DNA of 25,794 bases, taken from an uncultured Dermabacter sp. GTDB lineage: Bacteria > Actinomycetota > Actinomycetes > Actinomycetales > Dermabacteraceae. Positions 6,789-14,311 of this stretch are shown in pieces (position 1 is the first letter of the stretch; every line of letters starts with the position of its first letter). The translations under genes were made by a program, and so were the position numbers. Below the pieces are notes generated by a model that was not told the origin of the DNA, ran no database searches, and was given only the letters and a program-made list of their open reading frames with translations. The stretch covers positions 1 to 25,794 of the forward strand of contig CAMXWV010000015.1 of the NCBI GenBank assembly GCA_947252755.1. Direction: 5' to 3'.

Positions 6789-6913
6789 GCATCCACAGTC
6801 GATGCCGTTCGCGGGGCCTGTCCACAGCGCCATCCACAGCGGAGCTGAGAGTTTCCGCAGGCTGTTCCATTCCCCGTGCACACTCGTCCACAGCGCGCCA
6901 CCCGCTGTCCACA
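6789..6913 (+). promoter_or_regulatory. Cluster of five DnaA-box-like 9-mers upstream of nrdHIE
   Basis: Five 9-mers in the same orientation resemble TTRTCCACA: GCATCCACA (6789-6797), CTGTCCACA (6818-6826), CCATCCACA (6830-6838), TCGTCCACA (6884-6892) and CTGTCCACA (6905-6913). Three match the actinobacterial form TTGTCCACA at 8 of 9 positions and two match TTATCCACA at 7 of 9. They lie in a gene-free stretch between a terminator and the NrdR boxes. DnaA boxes control nrdAB in Escherichia coli; DnaA control of this nrdHIE is inference. Confidence 0.65.
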
Positions 6914-6939
6914 CGGGGTTCACATCACAGTCATGTAAT

Positions 6940-7005
6940 TCAGTACATCTTGTGGTGAGTTTGCTGATCGACCACTAGGTGTAGTGGGACTACTAGGTGT
7001 AGTGG
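6940..7005 (+). promoter_or_regulatory. Three NrdR-box-like operators before nrdH
   Basis: Three 16-mers fit the NrdR pattern acaCwAtATaTwGtGt: TCAGTACATCTTGTGG (6940-6955), CCACTAGGTGTAGTGG (6972-6987) and CTACTAGGTGTAGTGG (6990-7005). The first and second are 32 bp apart start to start, the classical three-turn spacing for cooperative NrdR binding. The third follows the second by only 18 bp. A weak -10-like TACTGT (7008-7013) lies just downstream. NrdR represses reductase genes when dATP is plentiful; its own gene is not in this window. Confidence 0.8.
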
Positions 7006-7054
7006 TGTACTGTGGTCATCGTTGTTGCACCCCCTCTGCGAAAGGCCCACCCCT

Positions 7055-7312
7055 ATGGAGATCACCGTCTACTCGAAGCCGATGTGCGTTCAGTGCGATG
7101 CCACCAAGCGCGCGCTCACCAAGGCTGGTGCCGCGTTCAGCGTTGTGGACATCACTGAGGATGCCGAGGCGCTCGCGAAGGTGAAGGCTCTGGGCTACCA
7201 GCAGGCACCGGTCGTCATGACCAGCAATGACCACTGGGCGGGCTTCCGCCCAGACAAGATCAAGGCAGCCATCGCTGCGCAGTCCAGCGGCCTAGTGGCC
7301 CGCGCAGTCTGA
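7055..7312 (+). CDS. nrdH: NrdH glutaredoxin-like electron donor of class Ib RNR
   Basis: Predicted 85 aa, a normal NrdH length. ATG at 7055 follows GAAAGG by 9-10 nt; the frame is open to 7022 without a better start. The redox motif is Cys11-Val-Gln-Cys14, typical of NrdH, followed by the cis-Pro loop APVV and the family segment WAGFRPDKI. NrdH is reduced by thioredoxin reductase and feeds electrons to NrdE in the cytoplasm. It is the first gene of the nrdHIE unit, directly downstream of the NrdR-like boxes. A 12-bp hairpin lies between it and nrdI. Confidence 0.95.
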   Translation: MEITVYSKPMCVQCDATKRALTKAGAAFSVVDITEDAEALAKVKALGYQQAPVVMTSNDHWAGFRPDKIKAAIAAQSSGLVARAV

Positions 7313-7320
7313 TCGCACTG

Positions 7321-7352
7321 TTCGGCCGGCTCGCGTGATCGAGCCGGCCGAA
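7321..7352 (+). terminator. Intercistronic hairpin between nrdH and nrdI
   Basis: Perfect 12-bp arms (7321-7332 and 7341-7352) flank an 8-nt loop, starting 8 nt after the nrdH stop. No U-run follows, so it is more likely an attenuator or an mRNA-stabilising or processing hairpin than a full terminator. It may let nrdH be expressed above nrdIE. Confidence 0.6.
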
Positions 7353-7432
7353 TGCTCACTGAGCACCGTGAGCTCTGCGCACCGCCCACGTGAGCAGAGT
7401 CGGAATACCAGAGAAGAGAGCTGAGGCGAGTC

Positions 7433-7840
7433 ATGGGCAAGCTTGTGTACTTCTCGTCCATCTCAGGCAACACCAAGCGCTTCGTCGCCAAGCTCGGCAT
7501 GCCAGACAGCAGTGTTGAGCGCATTCCTCTCTACCGCACCGAGGATCCCCTGGTGATGGAGGAGGAGTTTGTTCTCATGGTCCCCACCTATGGCGGGGGA
7601 ACCATCAAGGGCGCCGTGCCGAAGCAGGTCATCAAGTTCCTGAATGACGAGCGCAACCGCAGCCTGATCCGCGGCGTCATCACCGCGGGCAACACCAATT
7701 TCGGCGAAGCCTACTGCCTGGCCGGGGACATCATCTCCGCGAAGTGCAAGGTTCCGCACATGTATCGATTCGAGCTGTTCGGCACGCCCCGCGATGTGGA
7801 ACAGGTCAAACAAGGATTGGAACGGTTTTGGCAACACTGA
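7433..7840 (+). CDS. nrdI: NrdI flavodoxin-like RNR activase
   Basis: Predicted 135 aa. ATG at 7433 follows GAGG (7423-7426) by 6 nt. The N-terminal FMN phosphate loop reads FSSISGNTKRFV, and the later loops VPTYGGG and AGNTNFGEAYCLAGD are typical of NrdI. NrdI supplies the oxidant (superoxide/peroxide from reduced FMN) that assembles the Mn(III)2-tyrosyl cofactor in NrdF. It lies 120 nt after nrdH. Its end overlaps the proposed TTG start of nrdE by 13 nt, or stops 5 nt short of the ATG alternative. Its substrate partner nrdF is far away at 19501. Confidence 0.95.
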   Translation: MGKLVYFSSISGNTKRFVAKLGMPDSSVERIPLYRTEDPLVMEEEFVLMVPTYGGGTIKGAVPKQVIKFLNDERNRSLIRGVITAGNTNFGEAYCLAGDIISAKCKVPHMYRFELFGTPRDVEQVKQGLERFWQH

Positions 7841-9978
7841 CCGATATGCCGGCGCACGCGCACGAGAAGTCAATGGACTACCACGCTCTCAACGCGATGC
7901 TGAACCTCTACGATTCGAACGGGCAGATCCAGTTCGATAAGGACCGTGAGGCGGCTCGCGAGTTCTTCCTGCAGCACGTGAACCCCAACACGGTGTTCTT
8001 CCATTCGCTGCGTGAGAAACTCGACTACCTCGTGGAGCACGAGTACTACGAGCCGCATGTGCTCGATCAGTACTCCTGGGAGTTCATCGAATCTCTCTCT
8101 GAGCAGGCCTACGCGAAGAAGTTCCGCTTCAAAACCTTCCTGGGGGCGTTCAAGTACTACACCTCCTACACGCTGAAGACCTTCGACGGCAAGCGCTACC
8201 TTGAGCGCTTCGAAGACCGCGTCATGATGACCGCGCTCACTCTTGCTCGCGGTGACGAACAGCTCGCCCGCAATATTGTGGATGAGGTGCTCTCCGGCCG
8301 CTTCCAGCCCGCCACCCCCACCTTCCTGAATGCGGGCAAGGCACAGCGCGGCGAACTCGTCTCCTGCTTCCTGCTCCGCCTTGAGGACAATATGGAGTCC
8401 ATCGGCCGCGGCGTGAACTCTGCTCTGCAGCTTTCCAAGCGCGGCGGCGGGGTGGCTCTTCTGCTGAGCAACCTGCGTGAGTATGGGGCTCCGATCAAGC
8501 AGATCGAGAACCAGTCCTCGGGTGTGATCCCCGTGATGAAGCTCCTTGAAGACTCCTTCTCCTATGCCAACCAGCTCGGTGCTCGTCAGGGAGCCGGTGC
8601 GGTGTACCTGCACGCCCACCACCCGGACATCCTCCGCTTCCTGGACACGAAGCGCGAGAACGCCGATGAGAAGATCCGCATCAAAACCCTCTCGCTCGGC
8701 GTGGTCATCCCGGACATCACCTTCGAGCTGGCGAAGAACAATGAGCCGATGTACCTGTTCTCCCCGTATGACGTGGAGCGCGTATACGGCAAACCGTTCG
8801 CGGACGTGAACATCACCGAGCATTACCGCGCGATGGTGGATGATCACCGCATCGCCAAGAAGAAGATCAAGGCGCGCGAGTTCTTCCAGACCATTGCGGA
8901 GATCCAGTTCGAGTCCGGCTACCCGTACATCCTGTTCGAGGACGCAGCGAACCGTTCGAACCCGATCGCCGGCAAGATCACCCACTCGAACCTGTGCTCG
9001 GAGATCCTGCAGATTGCGACGCCGTCTGAGATGAACCAGGACCTCTCCTATAAGGAGCTGGGCCGGGACATCTCCTGCAACCTCGGCTCGCTGAACATCG
9101 CATACGCGATGGACTCGGAGAACTTCGAGCAGACCATCGAGACTGCGATCCGCGCGCTCACCGCCGTGTCCGACACGAGCGATATCGAATCCGTGCCCAC
9201 CATCGCCCATGGCAACCGTGCCTCTCACGCCATCGGACTGGGGCAGATGAACCTGCACGGCTACCTGGCTCGCGAGCGCATCTTCTACGGCAGTGAAGAG
9301 GGCCTGGACTTCACGAACATGTACTTCTACACGGTGGCGTATCACGCCATCAAGGCGTCGAACGCGATTGCGAAGGAGCGCGGGCAGAAGTTCCTGGACT
9401 TCGAGAAGTCGAAGTACGCGTCGGGCGAGTTCTTCGAGAAGTACATCGAGCAGGAGTGGGTGCCGCAGACTGAGAAGGTGCGCGGCCTGTTCGAGAACTC
9501 CTCGGTGCACCTGCCCACGCAGGAGGACTGGCGTGCGCTGGCCGCGGAGGTGAAGGAGCACGGCATGTACAACGCGTACCTGCAGGCGGTTCCGCCGACG
9601 GGGTCTATCTCGTACATCAACCACTCCACCAGCTCGATCCACCCGATCGCCTCCAAGATCGAGATCCGTAAGGAAGGCAAGCTGGGCCGCGTGTACTACC
9701 CGGCGCCGTTCATGACGAATGACAATCTCGAGTACTTCCAGGACGCGTACGAGATCGGCTATGAGAAGGTCATCGACACCTACGCTGCGGCTACCCAGCA
9801 CGTGGACCAGGGACTGTCACTCACCCTGTTCTTCCCGGACACCGCAACCACGCGTGACCTGAACCGTGCGCAGATCTACGCATGGCGCAAGGGCATCAAG
9901 ACGATCTACTACATTCGTCTGCGTCAGATGGCGCTGGAGGGAACCGAGGTTGAGGGCTGCGTCAGCTGCATGCTGTGA
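7828..9978 (+). CDS. nrdE: Class Ib ribonucleoside-diphosphate reductase, alpha subunit
   Basis: Predicted 716 aa from TTG at 7828, chosen because AAGGA lies 11 nt upstream and the length fits NrdE; ATG at 7846 or 7873 are alternatives without a clear RBS. The family start DYHALNAMLNLYD is complete. It reduces NDPs to dNDPs. Redox Cys180 (GELVSC) and the active-site Asn388-x-Cys390-x-Glu392 (SNLCSE) are present. The C-terminal tail ends GCVSCML, the swinging CxxC that NrdH reduces. There is no N-terminal ATP cone, as usual for NrdE. It is the last gene of nrdHIE, closed by a 17-bp hairpin. nrdF, which normally follows, is displaced about 9.5 kb. Confidence 0.96.
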   Translation: MATLTDMPAHAHEKSMDYHALNAMLNLYDSNGQIQFDKDREAAREFFLQHVNPNTVFFHSLREKLDYLVEHEYYEPHVLDQYSWEFIESLSEQAYAKKFRFKTFLGAFKYYTSYTLKTFDGKRYLERFEDRVMMTALTLARGDEQLARNIVDEVLSGRFQPATPTFLNAGKAQRGELVSCFLLRLEDNMESIGRGVNSALQLSKRGGGVALLLSNLREYGAPIKQIENQSSGVIPVMKLLEDSFSYANQLGARQGAGAVYLHAHHPDILRFLDTKRENADEKIRIKTLSLGVVIPDITFELAKNNEPMYLFSPYDVERVYGKPFADVNITEHYRAMVDDHRIAKKKIKAREFFQTIAEIQFESGYPYILFEDAANRSNPIAGKITHSNLCSEILQIATPSEMNQDLSYKELGRDISCNLGSLNIAYAMDSENFEQTIETAIRALTAVSDTSDIESVPTIAHGNRASHAIGLGQMNLHGYLARERIFYGSEEGLDFTNMYFYTVAYHAIKASNAIAKERGQKFLDFEKSKYASGEFFEKYIEQEWVPQTEKVRGLFENSSVHLPTQEDWRALAAEVKEHGMYNAYLQAVPPTGSISYINHSTSSIHPIASKIEIRKEGKLGRVYYPAPFMTNDNLEYFQDAYEIGYEKVIDTYAAATQHVDQGLSLTLFFPDTATTRDLNRAQIYAWRKGIKTIYYIRLRQMALEGTEVEGCVSCML

Positions 9979-9993
9979 GCATCCCCCCAGCGT

Positions 9994-10031
9994 AGAACGG
10001 GGCCCGGTCCTGAAGGACCGGGCCCCGTTCT
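9994..10031. terminator. Strong terminator after nrdE
   Basis: Perfect 17-bp arms, 9994-10010 and 10015-10031, around a TGAA loop, 16 nt after the nrdE stop. It can also stop the convergent sugar-transporter transcript. It marks the left edge of the block that separates nrdE from nrdF. Confidence 0.9.
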
Positions 10032-10074
10032 GCTGCTCGTGGCGTATTCACGGCCGCCGTTCAGGCGGGCGCGA

Positions 10075-10977
10075 TCACCCCTTTGTGGAGCCCATGGTCA
10101 GACCGGACACGAACTGCCGCTGCAGCACGAAGAACAGCACCAGGATCGGCAGCGCCGCGATGATCGAACCGGCGGACAGCAGGTTGTAGTCCGTGAAGAA
10201 CGTTCCCTTCAGGTTGTTCAGCGAGCTGGTCACCGGGAATTTGTCACCGGTCTGCAGCAGCACCGTGGCCCAGAAGAACTCGTTGTAGATCCACGCTGCC
10301 TGCAGCGTGGCAAGCGCTGCCAGCGGAGTGCGGCACAGCGGCAGGGTCAGCGTCCAGAACTGGCTCCACACGCTGGCGCCGTCCACATCCGCTGACTCGT
10401 AGATCTCCTTCGGAATGGACTTCATGTAGTTCGAGAGGACGAATGTGCAGAAGCCCGTCTGGAATGCCACGTTGATCAGGATGATGCCGGCGTGGGTATC
10501 GAGCAGGGATCCGGACTCGGCGAGCCACGTGGGCAGGGGCACCGCGCGGAAAATGCGGTACACCGGAACCAGCAGAGCCTGCGGCGGCAGCAGGTTCCCC
10601 GCCACGAAGAACGCCAGCATGGCAAGGTTGAGCTTCGAACTGAAGCGGGTGAGCACGAACGCCATGCAGGAGGCGAGGGTGAGCGTCAGCACCACCGCGA
10701 TGATGGTGATGATCGCGGAGTTCACAAAGGACTGGCTGAACCCGCCTCGCTGCCAGGCGTTCACCCAGTTGTCGAGGGTGAAGCCGCCGAAGGAGAAGTA
10801 TCCGTGCTCCAGGGTGTAGCCGTAGTCGCGGAATGAGTTGAACAGCGCCCACAGCATCGGGAACAGCCACAGGAGGGCGGTTGCGGCCAGGAACAGGTGC
10901 AGGATCACCCGCGCGGGAGTGAGGGGACGGCGTCGCTGGACTGTGGCGTCCAGGTGAGTGGGGGTGGTGGCGGACAT
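10075..10977 (-). CDS. Sugar ABC transporter permease, MalG/CebG type (CUT1)
   Basis: Predicted 300 aa with about six membrane segments (the first near residues 24-45). The cytoplasmic EAA loop reads EIYESADVDGASVWSQFWTLTLPL, where the ATPase docks. The C-terminus (LQRQFVSGLTMGSTKG) is the conserved end of MalG-type permeases (family GLTxGAVKG). The start ATG at 10977 follows the stop of the partner permease by one nt, with GAGAGGA upstream, so translation is probably coupled. It is the last gene of the lacI-lipoprotein-permease-permease unit. The transported oligosaccharide is unknown. Confidence 0.92.
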   Translation of the reverse strand: MSATTPTHLDATVQRRRPLTPARVILHLFLAATALLWLFPMLWALFNSFRDYGYTLEHGYFSFGGFTLDNWVNAWQRGGFSQSFVNSAIITIIAVVLTLTLASCMAFVLTRFSSKLNLAMLAFFVAGNLLPPQALLVPVYRIFRAVPLPTWLAESGSLLDTHAGIILINVAFQTGFCTFVLSNYMKSIPKEIYESADVDGASVWSQFWTLTLPLCRTPLAALATLQAAWIYNEFFWATVLLQTGDKFPVTSSLNNLKGTFFTDYNLLSAGSIIAALPILVLFFVLQRQFVSGLTMGSTKG

Positions 10978-10978
10978 G

Positions 10979-11869
10979 TCAGTCCTCTCCCTTCAGCATG
11001 AGGCGGAGCTGGAAGACGATGAACACGGAGCTGATCAGCAGCATGACCGTGGCAAGAGCGGAGCCGAAGCCGATGCGGCTCGCCTCGCCGGCCACGTTCT
11101 GGGTGACCAGGGTGGAGATCATCTCTAGGCCGTTGCGGCCCTTGTTGATGATCCACACGATGTCGAACGCGCGCAGGCCTTCGATGAAGGTGATCACCAG
11201 CAGCAGCATGTTCATCGGGCGCAGCGCTGGGAAGATGACCTGGAAGAAGGTGCGCACTTCACCGGCACCGTCAAGCGCAGCGGCTTCGCGGATGGAGCCA
11301 TCAACGCCTTTCAGCCCTGCTAAATACAGCAGCATGACGTAGCCGACGTGACGCCAGCCGTTGGCGATCATCGCGGCGTAGAGGTTCACGCTCGGATCGC
11401 CGTACCAGTCGATCTGTGTGCCGAGCACGGCGTTGATGAAGCCCTGGTCCCGGCTGTACATGAGCTGCCAGATGAAGCCGATCAGAGCAGCGGACAGAAC
11501 CACGGGCAGATAGAGAGAGGTCTGGTAGAAGCGCGTGGCCTTCAGTTCCTTGTCCAGCAGAACAGCCAGTGCCATGCCGATCGGCGTGAACACCAGGAAC
11601 AGTCCGGCAAGCCACAGCAGGTTGTGCCAGAGGGCCGGCCAGAAGGCCGGGTAGATCGTCATCATGTCCGTGTAGTTCTGGATCCCGTTGAACCGGGCGT
11701 CAGTGAATGACCCCACACCGTCCCATGACGTGAAGGACAGCAGAACGGTGATGAGAGCGGGAATCCAAACAAGCAGGCCGACCAGCACCAGTGGGATCGC
11801 GCTCATTGCGATCACGGTGAACTTGTCGCGCCCGCGCAGGACTGCGGTGGTCCCGAGTTTCTGAGACAC
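10979..11869 (-). CDS. Sugar ABC transporter permease, MalF/CebF type (CUT1)
   Basis: Predicted 296 aa. The start is GTG at 11869 with AGGAG 6 nt upstream. Six hydrophobic segments are visible, from the N-terminal IPLVLVGLLVWIPALITVLL to VMLLISSVFIVFQL near the end. The EAA loop is IREAAALDGAGEVRTFFQVIFPAL. It forms the membrane channel with the MalG-type permease, fed by the lipoprotein encoded upstream. No ATP-binding subunit is encoded in the cluster. In actinobacteria a shared MsiK-type ATPase encoded elsewhere often serves such importers; that is inference here. Confidence 0.92.
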   Translation of the reverse strand: MSQKLGTTAVLRGRDKFTVIAMSAIPLVLVGLLVWIPALITVLLSFTSWDGVGSFTDARFNGIQNYTDMMTIYPAFWPALWHNLLWLAGLFLVFTPIGMALAVLLDKELKATRFYQTSLYLPVVLSAALIGFIWQLMYSRDQGFINAVLGTQIDWYGDPSVNLYAAMIANGWRHVGYVMLLYLAGLKGVDGSIREAAALDGAGEVRTFFQVIFPALRPMNMLLLVITFIEGLRAFDIVWIINKGRNGLEMISTLVTQNVAGEASRIGFGSALATVMLLISSVFIVFQLRLMLKGED

Positions 11870-11904
11870 AGTGGGCTCCTATCGAGCGAGTGAGGCGGGT
11901 GGGG

Positions 11905-13206
11905 TCAGGCCGAGAAGATCGAGGCCTTCTGCTGCTCGATCTCACGCAGGATCGAGTCAATGGACGCTGGAGCGCTGAGGAAGCGCTGCAGGGCGGGGGA
12001 GATCACCGTGGCGGCGAAATCCGGGCGGGTGTCGCGATCCAGGAACTGGGAGATGGCGCTTGCCTCCTCCACCGCTTTCACAGCCTTCTTCTGCAGCGGC
12101 GAATAGGTGGACTGGTCCTGGTCAGAGCGCGGTGAGATGACGGAGGGGTCAGCATCGAGCTTGAACTGGATCGCGTCCGCAGAGGAGAGGTAGAGCAGCA
12201 GCTCCTTCGCCTTGTCCGGGTTCGCGGCATCCGCGGACATCATGAAGCCGTCAATCGGTGCTTCCACAACGTCAGCGCCGATAGCGGAGTCGTACTCGGG
12301 CACCATGAAGAAGTCCAGGTCATCCGGCGTCTGGGAAGTTGCCCACTGCTGATCGATGAACATGCCCATGAGGTACATTGCGGACTGCTCGTTCAGCACT
12401 GACTGGGCGGCTTCCTGCCAGGTGCGCCCCAGCGGGGATGTCTGGTGGTACGGCATGAAGTCGTTCCACACGGTGAACACGTCCTTGACCTGCTTGCCGG
12501 TCCAGGACTCCTCGCCGGCCATGAGCGCTACGTGGTAGTCGTAGCCGTTGACGCGGAGGTTGAGCTGGTCGAAGGTGCCCATCGCCTCCCAGCCGTCCTT
12601 ATCGCTCATCGCGATCGGGGTCATACCGGACTTCGCGATCTCGTCGTTGAGGGTGGCCCACTCATCGAAGGTGGTGGGCGGGGTCCAGCCGTTGGCCTTG
12701 AACACGGACGGCTTGTAGAACACAGCCCACGGGTAGTAGCTGTTCGGGATGAACACCTGACGTCCGGCATCGTCAGTGGAGGCCACTCGCATCGATTCGG
12801 GCATGCCGGTGATCTGGGCCCACACATTGGACAGGTCGGACACGAGCCCGCGCTGGGAGAAGTAGCGGGCGCGGTAGCCGGCGAACCAGGTGAACACATC
12901 ACCGGGGTTGCCCTGGAGGTAGTTTGTGATGCCTTCCTTGAAGGTTTCGTGGTCCACGGTGTTGATGTCCACGTCACCTCCCTTCCAGGAGCCAAGCATC
13001 TCGGCGAAGGCGGTGCGGGCCACGTCATCGCTCTGATGCGAGCCCACGCGAACCACGTTCGGGTCGGTGGCGGAGTTGCCGCATCCGGCGAGGACTGCGG
13101 CTGCAGACAGGCCAGCGCCGGCGCCGAGCACCGTTCGGCGGCTCGCCCGCGCCTGGCTGATCGCCCGCACGGATGCGGGGATCACGGATGGTGAAAAGCT
13201 GGTCAT
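11905..13206 (-). CDS. Extracellular sugar-binding lipoprotein of the ABC importer
   Basis: Predicted 433 aa. ATG at 13206 follows AAGGAG by 6 nt. The N-terminus carries a twin-arginine signal (RRTVLGAGAGLSAAAVLAGC) with the Arg pair at 23-24 and a lipobox ending at Cys42, so it is probably exported folded by Tat and anchored by lipidation. The rest has the look of a CUT1/MalE-type binding protein: early NVVRVGSHQSDD, then the WAGYRARYFS and GKQVKDVFTVWNDF segments, and a Trp/Tyr-rich ligand cleft. It follows the LacI gene by 32 nt and precedes the permeases by 35 nt. The ligand is not determined, although the operator suggests a beta-glucan oligosaccharide. Confidence 0.92.
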   Translation of the reverse strand: MTSFSPSVIPASVRAISQARASRRTVLGAGAGLSAAAVLAGCGNSATDPNVVRVGSHQSDDVARTAFAEMLGSWKGGDVDINTVDHETFKEGITNYLQGNPGDVFTWFAGYRARYFSQRGLVSDLSNVWAQITGMPESMRVASTDDAGRQVFIPNSYYPWAVFYKPSVFKANGWTPPTTFDEWATLNDEIAKSGMTPIAMSDKDGWEAMGTFDQLNLRVNGYDYHVALMAGEESWTGKQVKDVFTVWNDFMPYHQTSPLGRTWQEAAQSVLNEQSAMYLMGMFIDQQWATSQTPDDLDFFMVPEYDSAIGADVVEAPIDGFMMSADAANPDKAKELLLYLSSADAIQFKLDADPSVISPRSDQDQSTYSPLQKKAVKAVEEASAISQFLDRDTRPDFAATVISPALQRFLSAPASIDSILREIEQQKASIFSA

Positions 13207-13238
13207 GGGTTCTCCTTCGACTCCGATGACGAGGTGGT

Positions 13239-14252
13239 TCAGGTGGTTTCGCGGATCACAAGACGGGTGGGCAGCACCACGGAGGCGGCGGGGCGGCCGT
13301 CCACGATGCTGTGCAGCAGCCGAGCGCTGGTGGCTCCCACTTCCGTGATCGGCTGGCTGATGGTGGTGAGCGGGGGAGTGGCGGATGCGGCCATCGGGTG
13401 GTCGTCAAAGCCCACTACGCGGATGTCCTCCGGGATGCGTCGGCCGGATTCGCGCAGCACACTGAGAGCGCCGAGGGCCTGCCGGTCGGAGCTGCAGAGC
13501 ACGCCGTCCACGTCGGGGTGGCGCTCCAGCAGTGTGCGCATGGCGCTGGCACCGCCGGCGGTGGAGTAGGACGCGTGCACGATCCCATCCGGAAGCAGCG
13601 CATCGCGCAGTCCTTGGATCTGCCCGGCCACGCGATCCCGGACGCCCTGCACCTGGTCCGGTCCGGCGATGATGACCACTCTGCGGCAGCCGCGCTCAAC
13701 CAGGTGTTCGGCGCCGAGGACACCGCCGTGATGGTCATCGACCGTGGCAGTCCACATGTTGGCGCGCTGTTCAGGAAGGTCCCCGCACACCACCACGGGG
13801 GTGTCTGCGGAGAGCTGGGAGAGGAACGGGTCATCCAGGTGGGGGCTGAGCAGGATCACGCCGTCCACCCGGCCCGGGCTCAGCTGGCGCAGCGTACGGG
13901 CGCGCTCTTCCGCTGTGGTGGCAAACAGCAGGTTGAGGGCGATCTCGGTGCCCACAAGCTCACCGCTGATGCCGTGGAGCATGCGGCCGAAGGTGGGGTC
14001 CTCGAACAGTTCGCTGTAGGGCTCGCTGAGCACGGCTGCGTACACGCTGCTGCGGCCAGAGGCAAGGGAGCGCGCGTGGATATTGGCGCGGTAGCCGGTC
14101 TTTTCGATGGCGGCTTCCACTCTGCTGCGGGACGCTGGAGATGCTGAACCGCCGTTGAGAACGCGTGAAACGGTGCCCCGGGCAACCCCTGCTTCGCGGG
14201 CAACGTCCTCCATCGTGACGCGGCGGCGCGATGCGGGTGCGGTGGCATTCAT
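13239..14252 (-). CDS. LacI-family transcriptional regulator
   Basis: Predicted 337 aa. ATG at 14252 is preceded by AGGAGG at 6 nt spacing. The helix-turn-helix is at residues 13-35 (TMEDVAREAGVARGTVSRVLNG) and is followed by the hinge helix. The effector domain is of the periplasmic-binding-protein type, with VDGVILLSPHLDD and VDGVLCSSDRQALGAL. It is the first gene of the sugar-importer unit, so it probably represses its own operon until a sugar binds. A perfect operator-like palindrome lies at 14288-14305, 36 nt before the start. It resembles CebR/CelR cellobiose regulators by operator, but the orthology is not proven. Confidence 0.93.
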   Translation of the reverse strand: MNATAPASRRRVTMEDVAREAGVARGTVSRVLNGGSASPASRSRVEAAIEKTGYRANIHARSLASGRSSVYAAVLSEPYSELFEDPTFGRMLHGISGELVGTEIALNLLFATTAEERARTLRQLSPGRVDGVILLSPHLDDPFLSQLSADTPVVVCGDLPEQRANMWTATVDDHHGGVLGAEHLVERGCRRVVIIAGPDQVQGVRDRVAGQIQGLRDALLPDGIVHASYSTAGGASAMRTLLERHPDVDGVLCSSDRQALGALSVLRESGRRIPEDIRVVGFDDHPMAASATPPLTTISQPITEVGATSARLLHSIVDGRPAASVVLPTRLVIRETT

Positions 14253-14287
14253 CGGTGACCTCCTGGTCAGCTGTGGCGCTGCCCACC

Positions 14288-14305
14288 TTTGGGAGCGCTC
14301 CCAAA
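14288..14305. promoter_or_regulatory. LacI-family operator, CebR-box type
   Basis: TTTGGGAGCGCTCCCAAA is a perfect 18-bp palindrome. Its core TGGGAGCGCTCCCA is identical to the published binding site of CelR/CebR cellobiose repressors in actinobacteria. A minus-strand -10-like TACATT (14312-14307) sits just upstream, so the operator covers the start of transcription of the lacI-led operon. Confidence 0.85.
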
Positions 14306-14311
14306 AAATGT

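Noticed and set aside
6921..7054. Riboswitch upstream of nrdH
   Set aside because: No cobalamin or other known riboswitch core is recognisable; the region is explained by NrdR-like boxes and the promoter.
7870..9801. 643-codon open frame antisense to nrdE
   Set aside because: Shadow of the conserved nrdE frame; no domain and no RBS.
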